Origin: a virus
Length of the DNA: 24,591 nucleotides
Reading direction: 5' to 3' (one strand)
IMG/VR virus record: IMGVR_UViG_3300042312_000547
Coordinates: 1 to 24,591 of that record
Below, piece by piece: positions 1 to 8,490 of the stretch. The translations under genes and the position numbers were made by a program. The notes below the pieces were generated by a model. The model was not told the DNA's origin, did not search any database, and saw only the letters and a program-made list of their open reading frames with translations. The stretch's first letter is position 1. Each line of letters starts with the position of its first letter.

Positions 1-1824
1 ACTTTAAATTCAACTTTAGATGTAGATGGTGCTACAACTCTTAATAGTACCTTAGATGTTGATGGTACATCAGTATTTCAAAATACTGTTGAATTAAATT
101 CATCCTTAATTGATATCAATAATAGTACGGCAACTGGAAAATTTGATTATCGTCTTTCTTCTGTGGGGACAGGAGTTTCTTGGAGACCACCGGGAGTTCA
201 GACACAAAATGCTATTTGGGTTACGATGGATGGAAATGACTCAAATACTGGATACTTAGAGGGTGATGCAAAGAGAACAGTTGGGGCCGCGGCATCAATC
301 GCTCAGGAAGGAGATACAATTTTTGTTCGTTCTGGTGTTTATTATGAAAACAACCCCATCGGTCTTCGTACAGATGTTTCAGTTTCTGGGCAAGATTTAA
401 GATTGGTGACGATTGTTCCGACCAATGTAACCAAAGATGTATTTCATGTGAGAAGAGGATGTTTAATTGAAAACTTGAACTTTGCAGGTTCTAATATTTC
501 TGTTGCTCACACTGGATGTGGCGCTGTTGCGTTTCCACCTATAAATCCTTCAGATTATGCAGTTTCTGGGTTTATTGCAGCAGGACCAACAAATGAAGGT
601 CCTACTGGAAGGTGGAGAAGTCCATATATTCGTAACTGTACTAACTTTATGTCTAATAGTACGGGCATGAAGATTGACGGAAATCACGCAACTGTTAATG
701 ACCCAATTAATAATATTGGTAATGACCTTAAATGTATGGTATGTGATTCTTTTACTCAGTATAATGAAAATGGAATCGGGGTTTCTATCACAAATAATGG
801 GTATGCTCAATTAGTTTCTATTTTTACAATTAACTGTGATATTGCAATTTATGCTGCGAGTGGAGGTTCTTGTGACTTAACAAACTCCAATTCTTCTTTT
901 GGTAATTTTGGATTAGTTGCTGTCGGATTAGGTTCAACCGAATTTACAGGAATTGTAAGTACTTATCCACCCACGAGAACTCAACCAGGAGTAGATGCTG
1001 GAAGTGATACTGTTACTTTTGCTAATGTAAAAGACGTTTTTAATAATGTAAGAAGACCTTATGACGGGCAGGCACTTTTCTTTAAAATTAATTTAGATAA
1101 TTATCCAGACGCTCAAGGATCTGGAATATTGCAACAACCAATGGTTCAGGTGCAGTCAATTACTGTCACGAATGGTGGATCTGGATTTAGTGCGGCATCT
1201 CCACCGACAGTTATTATTCGTGATGTTAACGACCAAACTCAACAACCAAAAGGTCCTCAAGGAATTATCGCAGAAGTAAGTCCAACAATTGATGAAATAA
1301 CGGGATCTATTGTCTCAATTGATGTTGTTAATAGTGGAAGAAATTATTTACCCACACAAAATTTAGAAGTCTTTATTGATGGTGGGGATTTGGTGGGAGC
1401 AGCAGCAACAATTGTTACAGAACCAATATACTATACTGTTGATACCGCAACTCAAACGACTTCAGTTACTGGAATTACTACAATTACATTTAATCAATTT
1501 ATTCCTTATGAGTTGTTTGGTGGAGAAGAAATTTCTCTAAAACGAATTAGTCGTATCTTGACAAGTTCACACTCATTTGAATATATTGGTACTGGTGTCA
1601 ATATAAATACATCAACACCTTTTCGAGGTGCTGTTCCAATCAAAGAAAATGAAATTGTTGCTTTAGATGGAGCTCAAATCCCATTTACAAGTACAGATCA
1701 AAAGGGAAATTTTGATATCGGTCAAGGGTTCCAAATTAATCAACCTAGTGCAACAATTAGAGGAAGAGATTTTAGTAAAGCAATACAGGCAGAAGTTACC
1801 CCATTAATACTTGCGTTGAGATAA
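1..1824 (+). CDS. Beta-helical tail-fibre/structural protein, C-terminal part (partial)
   Basis: Reading frame 1 is open from the first base, so the true start lies outside the window and the GTG at 163 is internal; at least 607 residues are present. The first ~40 residues repeat a T-L-N-S-T-L-D-V-D-G pattern typical of trimeric phage-fibre beta repeats. A hinge ending G-V-S-W-R-P-P (near 172-192) then leads into a pectate-lyase-like beta-helix domain. Its segments (for example TNSNSSFG near 880-905) match the 1815-aa fibre at 11904. Later parts contain two T-N-G-G-S-G-F / N-S-G-R-N-Y type strands, again shared with that fibre. The gene ends 3 bases before the next ATG, so the two are probably co-transcribed. 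No signal peptide or membrane segment is visible. The likely role is part of the virion's host-contact apparatus; the exact position in the tail is unknown. Structural class is fairly sure, specific function is not. Confidence 0.8.
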   Translation, partial: TLNSTLDVDGATTLNSTLDVDGTSVFQNTVELNSSLIDINNSTATGKFDYRLSSVGTGVSWRPPGVQTQNAIWVTMDGNDSNTGYLEGDAKRTVGAAASIAQEGDTIFVRSGVYYENNPIGLRTDVSVSGQDLRLVTIVPTNVTKDVFHVRRGCLIENLNFAGSNISVAHTGCGAVAFPPINPSDYAVSGFIAAGPTNEGPTGRWRSPYIRNCTNFMSNSTGMKIDGNHATVNDPINNIGNDLKCMVCDSFTQYNENGIGVSITNNGYAQLVSIFTINCDIAIYAASGGSCDLTNSNSSFGNFGLVAVGLGSTEFTGIVSTYPPTRTQPGVDAGSDTVTFANVKDVFNNVRRPYDGQALFFKINLDNYPDAQGSGILQQPMVQVQSITVTNGGSGFSAASPPTVIIRDVNDQTQQPKGPQGIIAEVSPTIDEITGSIVSIDVVNSGRNYLPTQNLEVFIDGGDLVGAAATIVTEPIYYTVDTATQTTSVTGITTITFNQFIPYELFGGEEISLKRISRILTSSHSFEYIGTGVNINTSTPFRGAVPIKENEIVALDGAQIPFTSTDQKGNFDIGQGFQINQPSATIRGRDFSKAIQAEVTPLILALR

Positions 1825-1827
1825 GAT

Positions 1828-2496
1828 ATGGCAGTCGCTCCACTTAATAAATTTCTTACAATTGCAGTTCCAGTAGCACCGGGAGAACAGACTGTATATA
1901 CAACTCCTGTGGGAGTTTCTGCGATTGTTCTTTACGCGCAGGTGGCAAACGTTGGTGTAAATACCTACCCAACGATAACGTTTACACATCGTAGAAAAAG
2001 TACATCAGCAAGAACTTCAGGGAATGCAAGAAATATAAGAGTTATTAAAGAAGCAGAAATTCCACCAAATGACTCTTTAATTATTATTGATGGTAGACTA
2101 GTTTTAGAGAGAACTGCTACAATTACAGATTCAATAATAATTGAAGGAGTCCAAAGTGGAATTGTAACTGTTGCTAATTGTCAATATGATAATATCAGTG
2201 GAGTTACGACGGTAACTACAGGAGTCGCTCATGGATTCATCGCTGGTGATCAGGTCACGATGAGTGGATTAGCATTTACATGTAGTGGATCATTTGGACT
2301 CACAACTTCTATATTCCCATCTCCACAACAATCATTTACAATTGATTCAATTATTGGAAGTGTTGGAACATCAAAAACATTCGTAACTAATTCTGGTGTT
2401 GTTGTTGGAATTGCTCATACATATGTGGAAGGTGGATTGGTTGCACCTCTTCAAATGGAGTTTATTTGTAGTATTCTTGAAAATAGTGTTGGATAA
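1828..2496 (+). CDS. Putative virion structural protein (222 aa)
   Basis: The ATG is three bases after the preceding stop, and the stop is two bases before the next ATG, so the gene sits between two fibre genes and is probably co-expressed with them. The N-terminal ~110 residues (starting MAVAPLNKFLTIAV) look like an all-beta domain with alternating hydrophobic residues. The C-terminal half contains a module T-T-V-T-T-G-V-A-H-G-F-I-A-G-D-Q-V. A similar T-x-T-T-x-x-H-G-L-x-x-G module occurs several times in the 1815-aa fibre at 11904, which supports a tail or fibre-associated role. No enzymatic motif, signal peptide or transmembrane segment is seen. It could be a fibre-attachment or baseplate-peripheral protein; I do not recognise a named family. 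Confidence 0.75.
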   Translation: MAVAPLNKFLTIAVPVAPGEQTVYTTPVGVSAIVLYAQVANVGVNTYPTITFTHRRKSTSARTSGNARNIRVIKEAEIPPNDSLIIIDGRLVLERTATITDSIIIEGVQSGIVTVANCQYDNISGVTTVTTGVAHGFIAGDQVTMSGLAFTCSGSFGLTTSIFPSPQQSFTIDSIIGSVGTSKTFVTNSGVVVGIAHTYVEGGLVAPLQMEFICSILENSVG

Positions 2497-2498
2497 TT

Positions 2499-5400
2499 AT
2501 GCCAAGATTTTTATCGGGTCGTTCTAAAAAAACTCCACAATCTAAATTACCTGAAGATAGATATAGATATTTGTCTGTTGGTGATGCAGAGCCAAATTTA
2601 GGAGATCCTGTCTCTCCTGGAGAAACTCCACCTTCTGGGCAACAGTATCAAATTGTTTCTGTTGAGGGAAATCCCGGTGAAAGATATTGGGTTCCAATTG
2701 GTGGAGGTATAATTCCTGGATCTCTCAGTATTTTTGATGAAGATATTCTTGTAGGGGGTCCAAGTAGTACAACACAACTTAATTTTGTAGGTGCTGCAAT
2801 TAGTGCTTCTGGTACTGGAGGAGCACTACCTGGAATTGCTGTTACCATTACTGTATTTGCTCCAGGAAATACTGGAGAAATTATATTTAATAATGCTGAT
2901 GAATTTTCAACCTCTACAAAATTAACATTTGATACTGCAACAGGACTACTAAGTGCTGGAGATAAACTTAATGTCGGTGCTGGTGGAACTGTAATTACAA
3001 CAACAGGAGTAGGTTCTGTTGGAATTGGAACAGTAAATCCAACTCAAGAACTCGATTTGAACGGTGATTTAAGATTAAGAGGAACAATTTATGATTACTT
3101 TAATCAACCGGGAACTACAAATCAAATTTTTGTAAAAAATAATAGTGGTGGAATTACTTGGGTAAATCAAGAAACCATACAGGCAGGAGCTGGTGGAACA
3201 ATTGGACAAGTTCAATATCATGGTGGTACTGGATTAGTTGAAGGCGCAAGTAATTTTTATTTTGATTACACTAATAATAGAATTGGAATTGGAAGTACAC
3301 AACCAACGGTATTATTAGACGTTTTAGGGATTTCAAAATTTACTGGACAAACTGAAATCAATCTTCTTAGAGTTACTGGAGTTACGACTACCTCAACTCT
3401 TGCTGTATCTGGAACATCAACAACTCGTAATCTTTTAGTTACTGGTGTCACAACACTCGGTCTTTTAACTGGCACTAGTGCTTTTTTCACTGGTATTGTG
3501 ACTGCCGCAAAATTTATTGGTGCTATTGATGTAACAAATTTATATGTAAGTGGAGTTTCAACATTTAAAGGAAAAGTTAATGTTGATAATGATTTAGGAG
3601 TCACTGGACTAACTACAACTGAAAATCTACAAGTATATCAATCAACAACTTTAAACAGAATAAATGCATCAGGAGTTTCAACATTTAGTTCTCAAGTTAA
3701 TATTAACAACTTAAATGTTACTGGTGTAGGAACCTTTGATAATATTAAACTTGATGCAAATACTGTCAGTACAGTATCTGGAAATTTAATCCTAGATTCA
3801 ACTGCTGGTACAACACAAATTAATGATGCGGTATTTGTAAATGATACAACTCAATCTAATAATAAAGATACTGGTTCAATTGTCACTCAAGGAGGAGTTG
3901 GAATTGAATTAAATTTAAATGTTGGTGGGACTTCTAATTTCACAGGAATTTCTACTTTTGTTGGACAGATTGAATTAGATTCATCTTTAAAGGATGTTTA
4001 TAATAATGTAGGAACTGCTGGGTCTGTTCTAATTTCAACTGGTGCTGGAGTTTCTTGGACGCCCCCATTTGCTGCTGGTGTTCAAGGTATTCAAGGTCGT
4101 CAAGGAATTCAAGGTACACAGGGTACACAGGGTACACAGGGTACTCAAGGTATTCAAGGTCGTCAGGGTATTCAAGGAACTCAAGGAACTCAAGGTCAAC
4201 AGGGTACTCAAGGGCAACAAGGTACTCAGGGAATTCAGGGTACTCAGGGTCAACAGGGTATTCAAGGAATCTCTGGAACTATTGGTGCTCAAGGTATTCA
4301 AGGTAGACAGGGTATTCAAGGCACTCAAGGTCAACAGGGTACTCAAGGTCAACAGGGTACTCAAGGTCAACAGGGTACTCAAGGTCAACAGGGTACTCAG
4401 GGAACTCAAGGTATTCAAGGAATCTCTGGGACTATTGGTGCTCAAGGTATTCAAGGTCGTCAAGGAATTCAAGGTACACAGGGTACACAGGGTACACAGG
4501 GTACTCAAGGTCAACAGGGTACTCAAGGTCAACAGGGTACTCAGGGTCAACAGGGTGTTCAAGGAATCTCTGGAACTGGTAATCAAGGACTTCAAGGTAC
4601 TCAAGGTCAACAAGGCACTCAAGGTCAACAAGGTACTCAAGGAATCTCTGGAACTGGTAATCAAGGACTTCAAGGTACTCAAGGTCAACAAGGTACTCAA
4701 GGTCAACAAGGTATTCAAGGAATTTCTGGGACTGTTGGTGGTGCAGGTGCTCAAGGTATTCAGGGAATTAAGGGAGAACAAGGCGTTCAAGGAATCTCTG
4801 GAACTGGTAATCAAGGACTTCAAGGTACTCAAGGTACTCAAGGTATTCAAGGTATTCAAGGAATTGCAGGTGTTGTAGAAGCAGCTACACCATCTACAAT
4901 TACTCGCACCAGATTTACTGCAACTTCAGGGCAAACTACTTTTAATGTTACATATACTCCCAATTATATTCAAGTATATCTAAATGGTTCTCATTTGGAT
5001 ACAACCGAATATACCGCAACTAATGGGACTACAGTAGTTCTTTCTACTGGAGCAAGTCTAAATGATATTATAGAAGTGGTTGTCTATGATCTTGGAAATT
5101 ATGTTGCAGGTCTTCAAGGTACTCAAGGTATTCAGGGTACTTCAAGTGGAATTACTGGCATTACCATTCAAGAAGAGGGTTCTACTGTAGGAACTGAACT
5201 TGGAATTACAACCGTTAATTTTGTCGGTACATCAGTCACCGCAACGAGTCCATCTGCAGGAACCGCAAATATTACAGTTACCGCAGCATCAAATATTACT
5301 GTAACTCAAACTGGATATGGTTGTGCAAATCCAATTTCAGTCACAAATGGTAGTAATATTGGCATTGGATCAACCAGTAATGCTTATGGTAGAAGGTTTA

Positions 5401-5975
5401 TTCAAACTGCAGAACCAACGGGAGTGTGTGATGGTGACATTTGGTATGATACTAGTGGTGGTACTACTGGTGGTAATACTCCGGCAGGAACTGTCATTTA
5501 CTATGCTGCCTCTGCTGCCCCTACGGGATACTTAAAGGCAAATGGTGCCTCATTATCCACAACAACTTATGCCACATTATTTGCGGCAATTGGTTATACT
5601 TTTGGGGGAAGTGGAGCATCTTTCAATCTTCCGGACTTAAGAAACAAATTCGCAGTTGGTTCTGAAAGTCTTTATGCTTTAGCAGCGACCGGTGGCAGTG
5701 CTGATGCCACTTTGGTTTCTCACAGTCATACTGGAACCACAGGTAATGATAGTCCAGATCATAGTCACCAAGTAACAATTGAATATGACCAATCTGGTGG
5801 TAGTGGATTTCCAAAACCATTACCTGGTGGTAATAGATATCCTTCAAGTACTATTACTACTAGTGGTGCATCAATTAGGCACCAACACAATTTTACAACA
5901 TCTGCAGAAGGTGCATCAGCAACCAATGCAAATCTTCCACCATACTTAGCACTTCTTCCCTGTATTAAATACTAA
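2499..5975 (+). CDS. Tail fibre with Gly-X-Gln collagen-like stalk and tail-collar/HxH tip
   Basis: A 1158-residue protein in several parts. Residues ~1-520 hold an N-terminal region and beta repeats of the G-V-S-T-F / N-L-x-V-T-G-V type. A hinge at ~505-525 (GAGVSWTPP) resembles the hinge of the upstream fibre. Residues ~528-790 form a collagen-like stalk of Gly-X-Gln triplets with almost no proline. A beta domain follows, then a short second patch of G-T-Q-G-I-Q-G. The C-terminal ~170 residues look like a phage tail-collar domain (A-P-T-G-Y-L, then FNLPDLRNKFAVG). The tip has three H-x-H pairs (SHSH, DHSH, RHQH) like the metal-binding tips of T4-type short and long fibres. The role is inferred as a trimeric receptor-binding fibre. 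It lies 2 bases after the previous gene. Long DNA repeats in the stalk make length variation between relatives likely. Confidence 0.9.
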   Translation: MPRFLSGRSKKTPQSKLPEDRYRYLSVGDAEPNLGDPVSPGETPPSGQQYQIVSVEGNPGERYWVPIGGGIIPGSLSIFDEDILVGGPSSTTQLNFVGAAISASGTGGALPGIAVTITVFAPGNTGEIIFNNADEFSTSTKLTFDTATGLLSAGDKLNVGAGGTVITTTGVGSVGIGTVNPTQELDLNGDLRLRGTIYDYFNQPGTTNQIFVKNNSGGITWVNQETIQAGAGGTIGQVQYHGGTGLVEGASNFYFDYTNNRIGIGSTQPTVLLDVLGISKFTGQTEINLLRVTGVTTTSTLAVSGTSTTRNLLVTGVTTLGLLTGTSAFFTGIVTAAKFIGAIDVTNLYVSGVSTFKGKVNVDNDLGVTGLTTTENLQVYQSTTLNRINASGVSTFSSQVNINNLNVTGVGTFDNIKLDANTVSTVSGNLILDSTAGTTQINDAVFVNDTTQSNNKDTGSIVTQGGVGIELNLNVGGTSNFTGISTFVGQIELDSSLKDVYNNVGTAGSVLISTGAGVSWTPPFAAGVQGIQGRQGIQGTQGTQGTQGTQGIQGRQGIQGTQGTQGQQGTQGQQGTQGIQGTQGQQGIQGISGTIGAQGIQGRQGIQGTQGQQGTQGQQGTQGQQGTQGQQGTQGTQGIQGISGTIGAQGIQGRQGIQGTQGTQGTQGTQGQQGTQGQQGTQGQQGVQGISGTGNQGLQGTQGQQGTQGQQGTQGISGTGNQGLQGTQGQQGTQGQQGIQGISGTVGGAGAQGIQGIKGEQGVQGISGTGNQGLQGTQGTQGIQGIQGIAGVVEAATPSTITRTRFTATSGQTTFNVTYTPNYIQVYLNGSHLDTTEYTATNGTTVVLSTGASLNDIIEVVVYDLGNYVAGLQGTQGIQGTSSGITGITIQEEGSTVGTELGITTVNFVGTSVTATSPSAGTANITVTAASNITVTQTGYGCANPISVTNGSNIGIGSTSNAYGRRFIQTAEPTGVCDGDIWYDTSGGTTGGNTPAGTVIYYAASAAPTGYLKANGASLSTTTYATLFAAIGYTFGGSGASFNLPDLRNKFAVGSESLYALAATGGSADATLVSHSHTGTTGNDSPDHSHQVTIEYDQSGGSGFPKPLPGGNRYPSSTITTSGASIRHQHNFTTSAEGASATNANLPPYLALLPCIKY
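4080..4870 (+). repeat. Tandem Gly-X-Gln coding repeats (collagen-like stalk)
   Basis: About 790 bp of 9-base-period coding repeat (variants of caaggtact and cagggtact) inside the fibre gene. The glycine period is interrupted three times by S-G-T-G-N-Q-G (near 4570, 4650 and 4800), which drops one residue from the triplet register. Long exact copies exist: 4082-4151 is identical to 4442-4511 (70 bp, 360 bp apart). A block beginning aaggaatctctgg recurs at 4561, 4639 and 4789. Confidence 0.95.
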
Positions 5976-5983
5976 TAAAGACT

Positions 5984-6406
5984 ATGAAAATCTATCATTA
6001 CCATCCTGATTATAAGTATTTTTATTGCGAATGCGAAGCAGACCCATCTCCATTAGAACCCGGAGTATTCTTAATTCCCGCTCACGCAACCGATATCGAA
6101 CCACCAACTTGTGAGTCAAATCAAATACAAATCTTTAATGAAACTTCTTGGGATATTATTGAGGACAAAAGAGGTACTTATTATTCCACTGAAACACGAG
6201 AAGTCATAGAAAATGATAATCCACTCGAAGCACCAGAGAACTCTACTAAAGAAGTTCCACCAGAAGTTACAGAAGGTTATAAATTAACTTGGAATGATGG
6301 TTGGGTACTAGAGGAACTTCCTCCACCTCCAGTATTAACTCCATTAGAGAAATTACAACAATCTGGGTTAACCGTTGAAGAACTTAAAGGACTGCTTGGA
6401 TTATGA
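5984..6406 (+). CDS. Probable tail-fibre assembly protein (140 aa)
   Basis: The N-terminal 80 residues follow the layout of many phage fibre-assembly or fibre-associated proteins. There is an opening YHYHPD-type strand, then E-P-G-V-F-L-I-P-A-H-A-T-D-I-E-P-P, then F-N-E-T-S-W-D-I-I-E-D-K-R-G-T-Y-Y-S. The rest is acidic and proline-rich and ends in a short helix (LEKLQQSGLTVEELKGLLGL). The gene starts nine bases after the collagen-like fibre gene, the usual position for a chaperone dedicated to that fibre. No membrane or secretion signal. Role as a fibre-assembly chaperone is inferred from the motif order and position; it might instead be a small virion protein. Confidence 0.7.
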   Translation: MKIYHYHPDYKYFYCECEADPSPLEPGVFLIPAHATDIEPPTCESNQIQIFNETSWDIIEDKRGTYYSTETREVIENDNPLEAPENSTKEVPPEVTEGYKLTWNDGWVLEELPPPPVLTPLEKLQQSGLTVEELKGLLGL

Positions 6407-6439
6407 CTAAATATGAAAAGAAGATAGTATTATAATATT

Positions 6440-6904
6440 ATGCCTACTTATATTAGAGATGCTGGTGCTTGGTTGTCAGTATCTGGTGATTCCGGTATAC
6501 CATCAGGAACCTTGATGTTGTTTCAACAGACAGCAGCACCAACTGGATGGACCAAACAAACAACTCACGACAATAAAGCACTAAGAGTTGTTAGTGGGTC
6601 TGCAAGTTCTGGTGGTACTACTGCATTTACAAGTGTTTTTACTTCCAGAACTCCTACTGGTGACGTTAACAATCATACTTTGACTATTGATCAGATTCCG
6701 AGCCATACTCACACAACTTTTGGACGATATATGAGTATCGATGGGGGAACTAACATTAATAGTTTTGGTGGAGCTGGAGTCTATCCTTATAGAAATGACA
6801 TTAATGCAACTGGTGGCAGCCAACCCCACAATCACGGATTTACTGGAACCGCAATGGACTTTGCGGTTCAATATGTTGACTTAATTATTGCTTCTAAGAA
6901 TTAA
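6440..6904 (+). CDS. Small collar-type tail-fibre tip protein (154 aa)
   Basis: The protein resembles an isolated C-terminal tip of a phage fibre. Near residue 20 it has P-S-G-T-L-M-L-F-Q-Q-T-A-A-P-T-G-W-T-K, then a conserved ALRVVSG stretch. H-x-H pairs follow at SHTH (near residue 92) and HNH in QPHNHGF (near 134), then a hydrophobic C-terminus, VQYVDLIIASKN. The H-x-H spacing fits a metal-coordinating trimeric tip as in T4-type fibres. The A-P-T-G motif is shared with the end of the 1158-aa fibre, so the two tips may be related. A short A+T-rich gap with tataat at 6431 precedes the ATG, but there is no clear -35 element. Confidence 0.8.
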   Translation: MPTYIRDAGAWLSVSGDSGIPSGTLMLFQQTAAPTGWTKQTTHDNKALRVVSGSASSGGTTAFTSVFTSRTPTGDVNNHTLTIDQIPSHTHTTFGRYMSIDGGTNINSFGGAGVYPYRNDINATGGSQPHNHGFTGTAMDFAVQYVDLIIASKN

Positions 6905-6916
6905 TTCTGCTATAAT
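6888..6916 (+). promoter_or_regulatory. Possible extended -10 promoter (ttgctt-17-tgcTATAAT)
   Basis: A perfect TATAAT (6911-6916) is preceded by tgc, giving an extended -10. The -35 candidate ttgctt lies 17 bases upstream and is weak. The next ATG is 13 bases downstream of the -10. Confidence 0.5.
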
Positions 6917-6929
6917 ATAATTTTTAACT

Positions 6930-7268
6930 ATGGCAAAAATGAAACCTGGGGATTTCTGCCCCCTTATTAAAAAAGACTGTATAGGACTTAAATGTTCTTG
7001 GTATACTCAAATGCGAGGAACCAATCCAAATACTGGAGAACCAGTTGATGAATGGGGTTGTGCCGTTACTTGGATGCCTATTATGGCAGTAGAGATTGCT
7101 CAAAAATCCAATCAAACTGGAGCAGCAGTTGAATCATTCCGCAATGAAGTGGTGAAAGCAAATCAACAAAATCAACAACTTTATATAAATGGATTGCAGC
7201 AGGGAATAGTGGCAGCACAAATCACTCCTCTACCATCACCAATGAATGTTTTAGAAGAGGGTAAATAA
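6930..7268 (+). CDS. Conserved-looking four-cysteine protein of unknown function (112 aa)
   Basis: The first 45 residues carry four cysteines (C10, C17, C22, C44) within F-C-P-L-I-K-K-D-C-I-G-L-K-C-S-W-Y and E-W-G-C-A-V-T-W. This spacing could bind a metal or an Fe-S cluster. The middle is alpha-helical and Gln/Asn-rich (VVKANQQNQQLYINGLQQG) and may be a coiled coil; the tail is short and unstructured. No secretion or membrane signal. It lies between two fibre-like genes but has its own sigma-70-like promoter candidate, so it might be expressed separately. I do not recognise a named family; metal binding is inferred only from cysteine spacing. Confidence 0.7.
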   Translation: MAKMKPGDFCPLIKKDCIGLKCSWYTQMRGTNPNTGEPVDEWGCAVTWMPIMAVEIAQKSNQTGAAVESFRNEVVKANQQNQQLYINGLQQGIVAAQITPLPSPMNVLEEGK

Positions 7269-7271
7269 ATA
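7264..7271 (+). promoter_or_regulatory. T4-type late promoter box AATAAATA
   Basis: Matches the T4-like late box NATAAATA. It overlaps the stop codon of the preceding gene (taa at 7266-7268) and lies 24 bases before the next ATG. Confidence 0.65.
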
Positions 7272-7295
7272 TAAAAAATAAAGATCTAAACTGAA

Positions 7296-7577
7296 ATGGG
7301 AAAAACTAGAAGTACTGGTAATTTTGTTTCTGATGATATTGCATTTGCCGATATAACTAATGATAGATTGGGAATTAAAAAAACTAATCCATCATCTACT
7401 TTGGATGTAAATGGAACTATTACTGCCAGTGATGTTCCATTTTTTAGAACTGGTCCAACAATTGCAGCAGATTATACAATTACCTCATCTTATAATGAAA
7501 TGAGTGTTGGACCAATCACAATAAATAGTGGAGTCACTGTGACTATAGGTTCGGGTGGTAATTGGATTATTATTTGA
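7296..7577 (+). CDS. Short fibre-like structural protein (93 aa)
   Basis: The short protein contains a single copy of the repeat R-L-G-I-K-K-T-N-P-S-S-T-L-D-V-N-G-T-I-T, the same kind of G-I-G-T-x-N-P-x-x-x-L-x-V unit found repeatedly in the 532-aa fibre at 20477. A beta-strand-rich C-terminus ends GSGGNWIII. It is probably a small fibre or a fibre-fragment module that trimerises. A late promoter box lies 24 bases upstream, and the next gene starts 8 bases after the stop. It may be a degraded remnant of a longer fibre, but the frame is intact. Confidence 0.7.
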   Translation: MGKTRSTGNFVSDDIAFADITNDRLGIKKTNPSSTLDVNGTITASDVPFFRTGPTIAADYTITSSYNEMSVGPITINSGVTVTIGSGGNWIII

Positions 7578-7585
7578 GATAAAAT

Positions 7586-8128
7586 ATGAGTACTTTAAAA
7601 ACTAATACAATTCAGACAGTTGCGGGGAAGACAATACTTGGTAGTACTGGAAGTATTCTTCAAGTTGTATATGGAGAGGATACGTCACAATTTGATGTGA
7701 CTGTTCTCAGATCTTATCAAGTATATTATAGTTTAAATGTTACTGCAATTGCCAATAATAGTAGATATGTTTTAGATGGATTTTTTACTGGATGGTCTGG
7801 AGTATCGTTAGGTGGTGACTTTAGGTATGGTAGATCAAGTATTGGATATTCTGTAACAATTTCAGGATCAACTACAAGAATACTTGGTGTAGATGGAATA
7901 AATGGAGATTCTTGGGCACAAACCAGTGGGGCTATTGATAGTTTTGGAAGGGTAATAGTGGGGCAAGCACTACATAGTAGACCTGTAGTTTATACTTCAA
8001 CATCTCCGGCAGGAACTTTACTAACATTCAATCTTCTTGCTGCGTCTTATGAGGTTGTACCATTAAGACTTACTACTTCAGGATTTGGACAAAAATCTGG
8101 ATTTACTATAATGGAGGTGTCAGCATGA
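7586..8128 (+). CDS. Small tail-fibre-type protein A (180 aa)
   Basis: The N-terminus MSTLKTNTIQTVAGKTIL is nearly repeated in the gene at 8487 (MSTLRTDTITTVAGKPLV), so the two are paralogues that share an attachment segment. Residues ~30-180 are different in the two and look all-beta, as expected for an exchangeable receptor-contact head. The last four bases (ATGA) overlap the start of the next gene, a putative assembly protein, suggesting translational coupling. No signal peptide. The role is inferred as a small side fibre or decoration protein. Confidence 0.75.
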   Translation: MSTLKTNTIQTVAGKTILGSTGSILQVVYGEDTSQFDVTVLRSYQVYYSLNVTAIANNSRYVLDGFFTGWSGVSLGGDFRYGRSSIGYSVTISGSTTRILGVDGINGDSWAQTSGAIDSFGRVIVGQALHSRPVVYTSTSPAGTLLTFNLLAASYEVVPLRLTTSGFGQKSGFTIMEVSA

Positions 8129-8490
8129 TTGAGTTGGATATTCTTAAAAAGTTTAGTACTGATATTTCATCTGCAGTTTTATCCTTAAGACCTAATGCAC
8201 AATTTTTAGTACGAGGAAATTGTTATGAAGGTATAGAATGGTTAGAAAAACCAGTATGGGAAGGTGGTCAAAAGAAACCCACAAAAGAAGAGGTAGACAC
8301 AGAAATAATAAGACTTCAAAGAGAGTGGGACAATACCGAATATCAACGCCTCAGAGCAGCAGAATATCCAGATTTTAAAGATTATCTTGATGGTATTGCG
8401 AAAAATGACCAAGAACAAATACAGACATATATAAATGCGTGTCTTGCCGTGAAAGCAAAGTATCCTAAACCTGAGATAACAGAAGAATGA
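8125..8490 (+). CDS. Putative fibre-assembly protein A (121 aa)
   Basis: The C-terminal half shows K-P-T-K-E-E-V-D-T-E-I, then E-Y-Q-R-L-R-A-A-E-Y-P-D-F-K-D-Y-L-D, ending in K-A-K-Y-P-K-P. This order (P-T-x-E-E, helix, YQRxRAxxYP, D-x-L-D, KYPKP) recurs in the gene at 9014 and resembles small phage tail-fibre assembly proteins. The middle (WDNTEYQRLRAAEY) is predicted helical and may be a coiled coil. The gene overlaps both neighbours by ATGA, and both neighbours are fibre-type genes. Function as the dedicated chaperone of the upstream fibre is inferred from the repeated gene order. Confidence 0.65.
   Translation: MIELDILKKFSTDISSAVLSLRPNAQFLVRGNCYEGIEWLEKPVWEGGQKKPTKEEVDTEIIRLQREWDNTEYQRLRAAEYPDFKDYLDGIAKNDQEQIQTYINACLAVKAKYPKPEITEE

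Noticed and set aside
163-1824. A GTG start at 163 for the first fibre gene
   Set aside because: The frame is open to base 1 and the upstream part encodes fibre repeats, so the GTG is internal.
4035-4859. A long antisense frame of Ser/Thr/Leu repeats opposite the collagen-like stalk
   Set aside because: It is the mirror of the Gly-X-Gln repeat; no promoter or start context of its own. The same holds for the +frame shadow at 4042-4878.
4080-4870. Possible CRISPR array because of many short repeats
   Set aside because: The repeats are in frame, 9-base periodic and encode Gly-X-Gln; there are no unique spacers of constant length.
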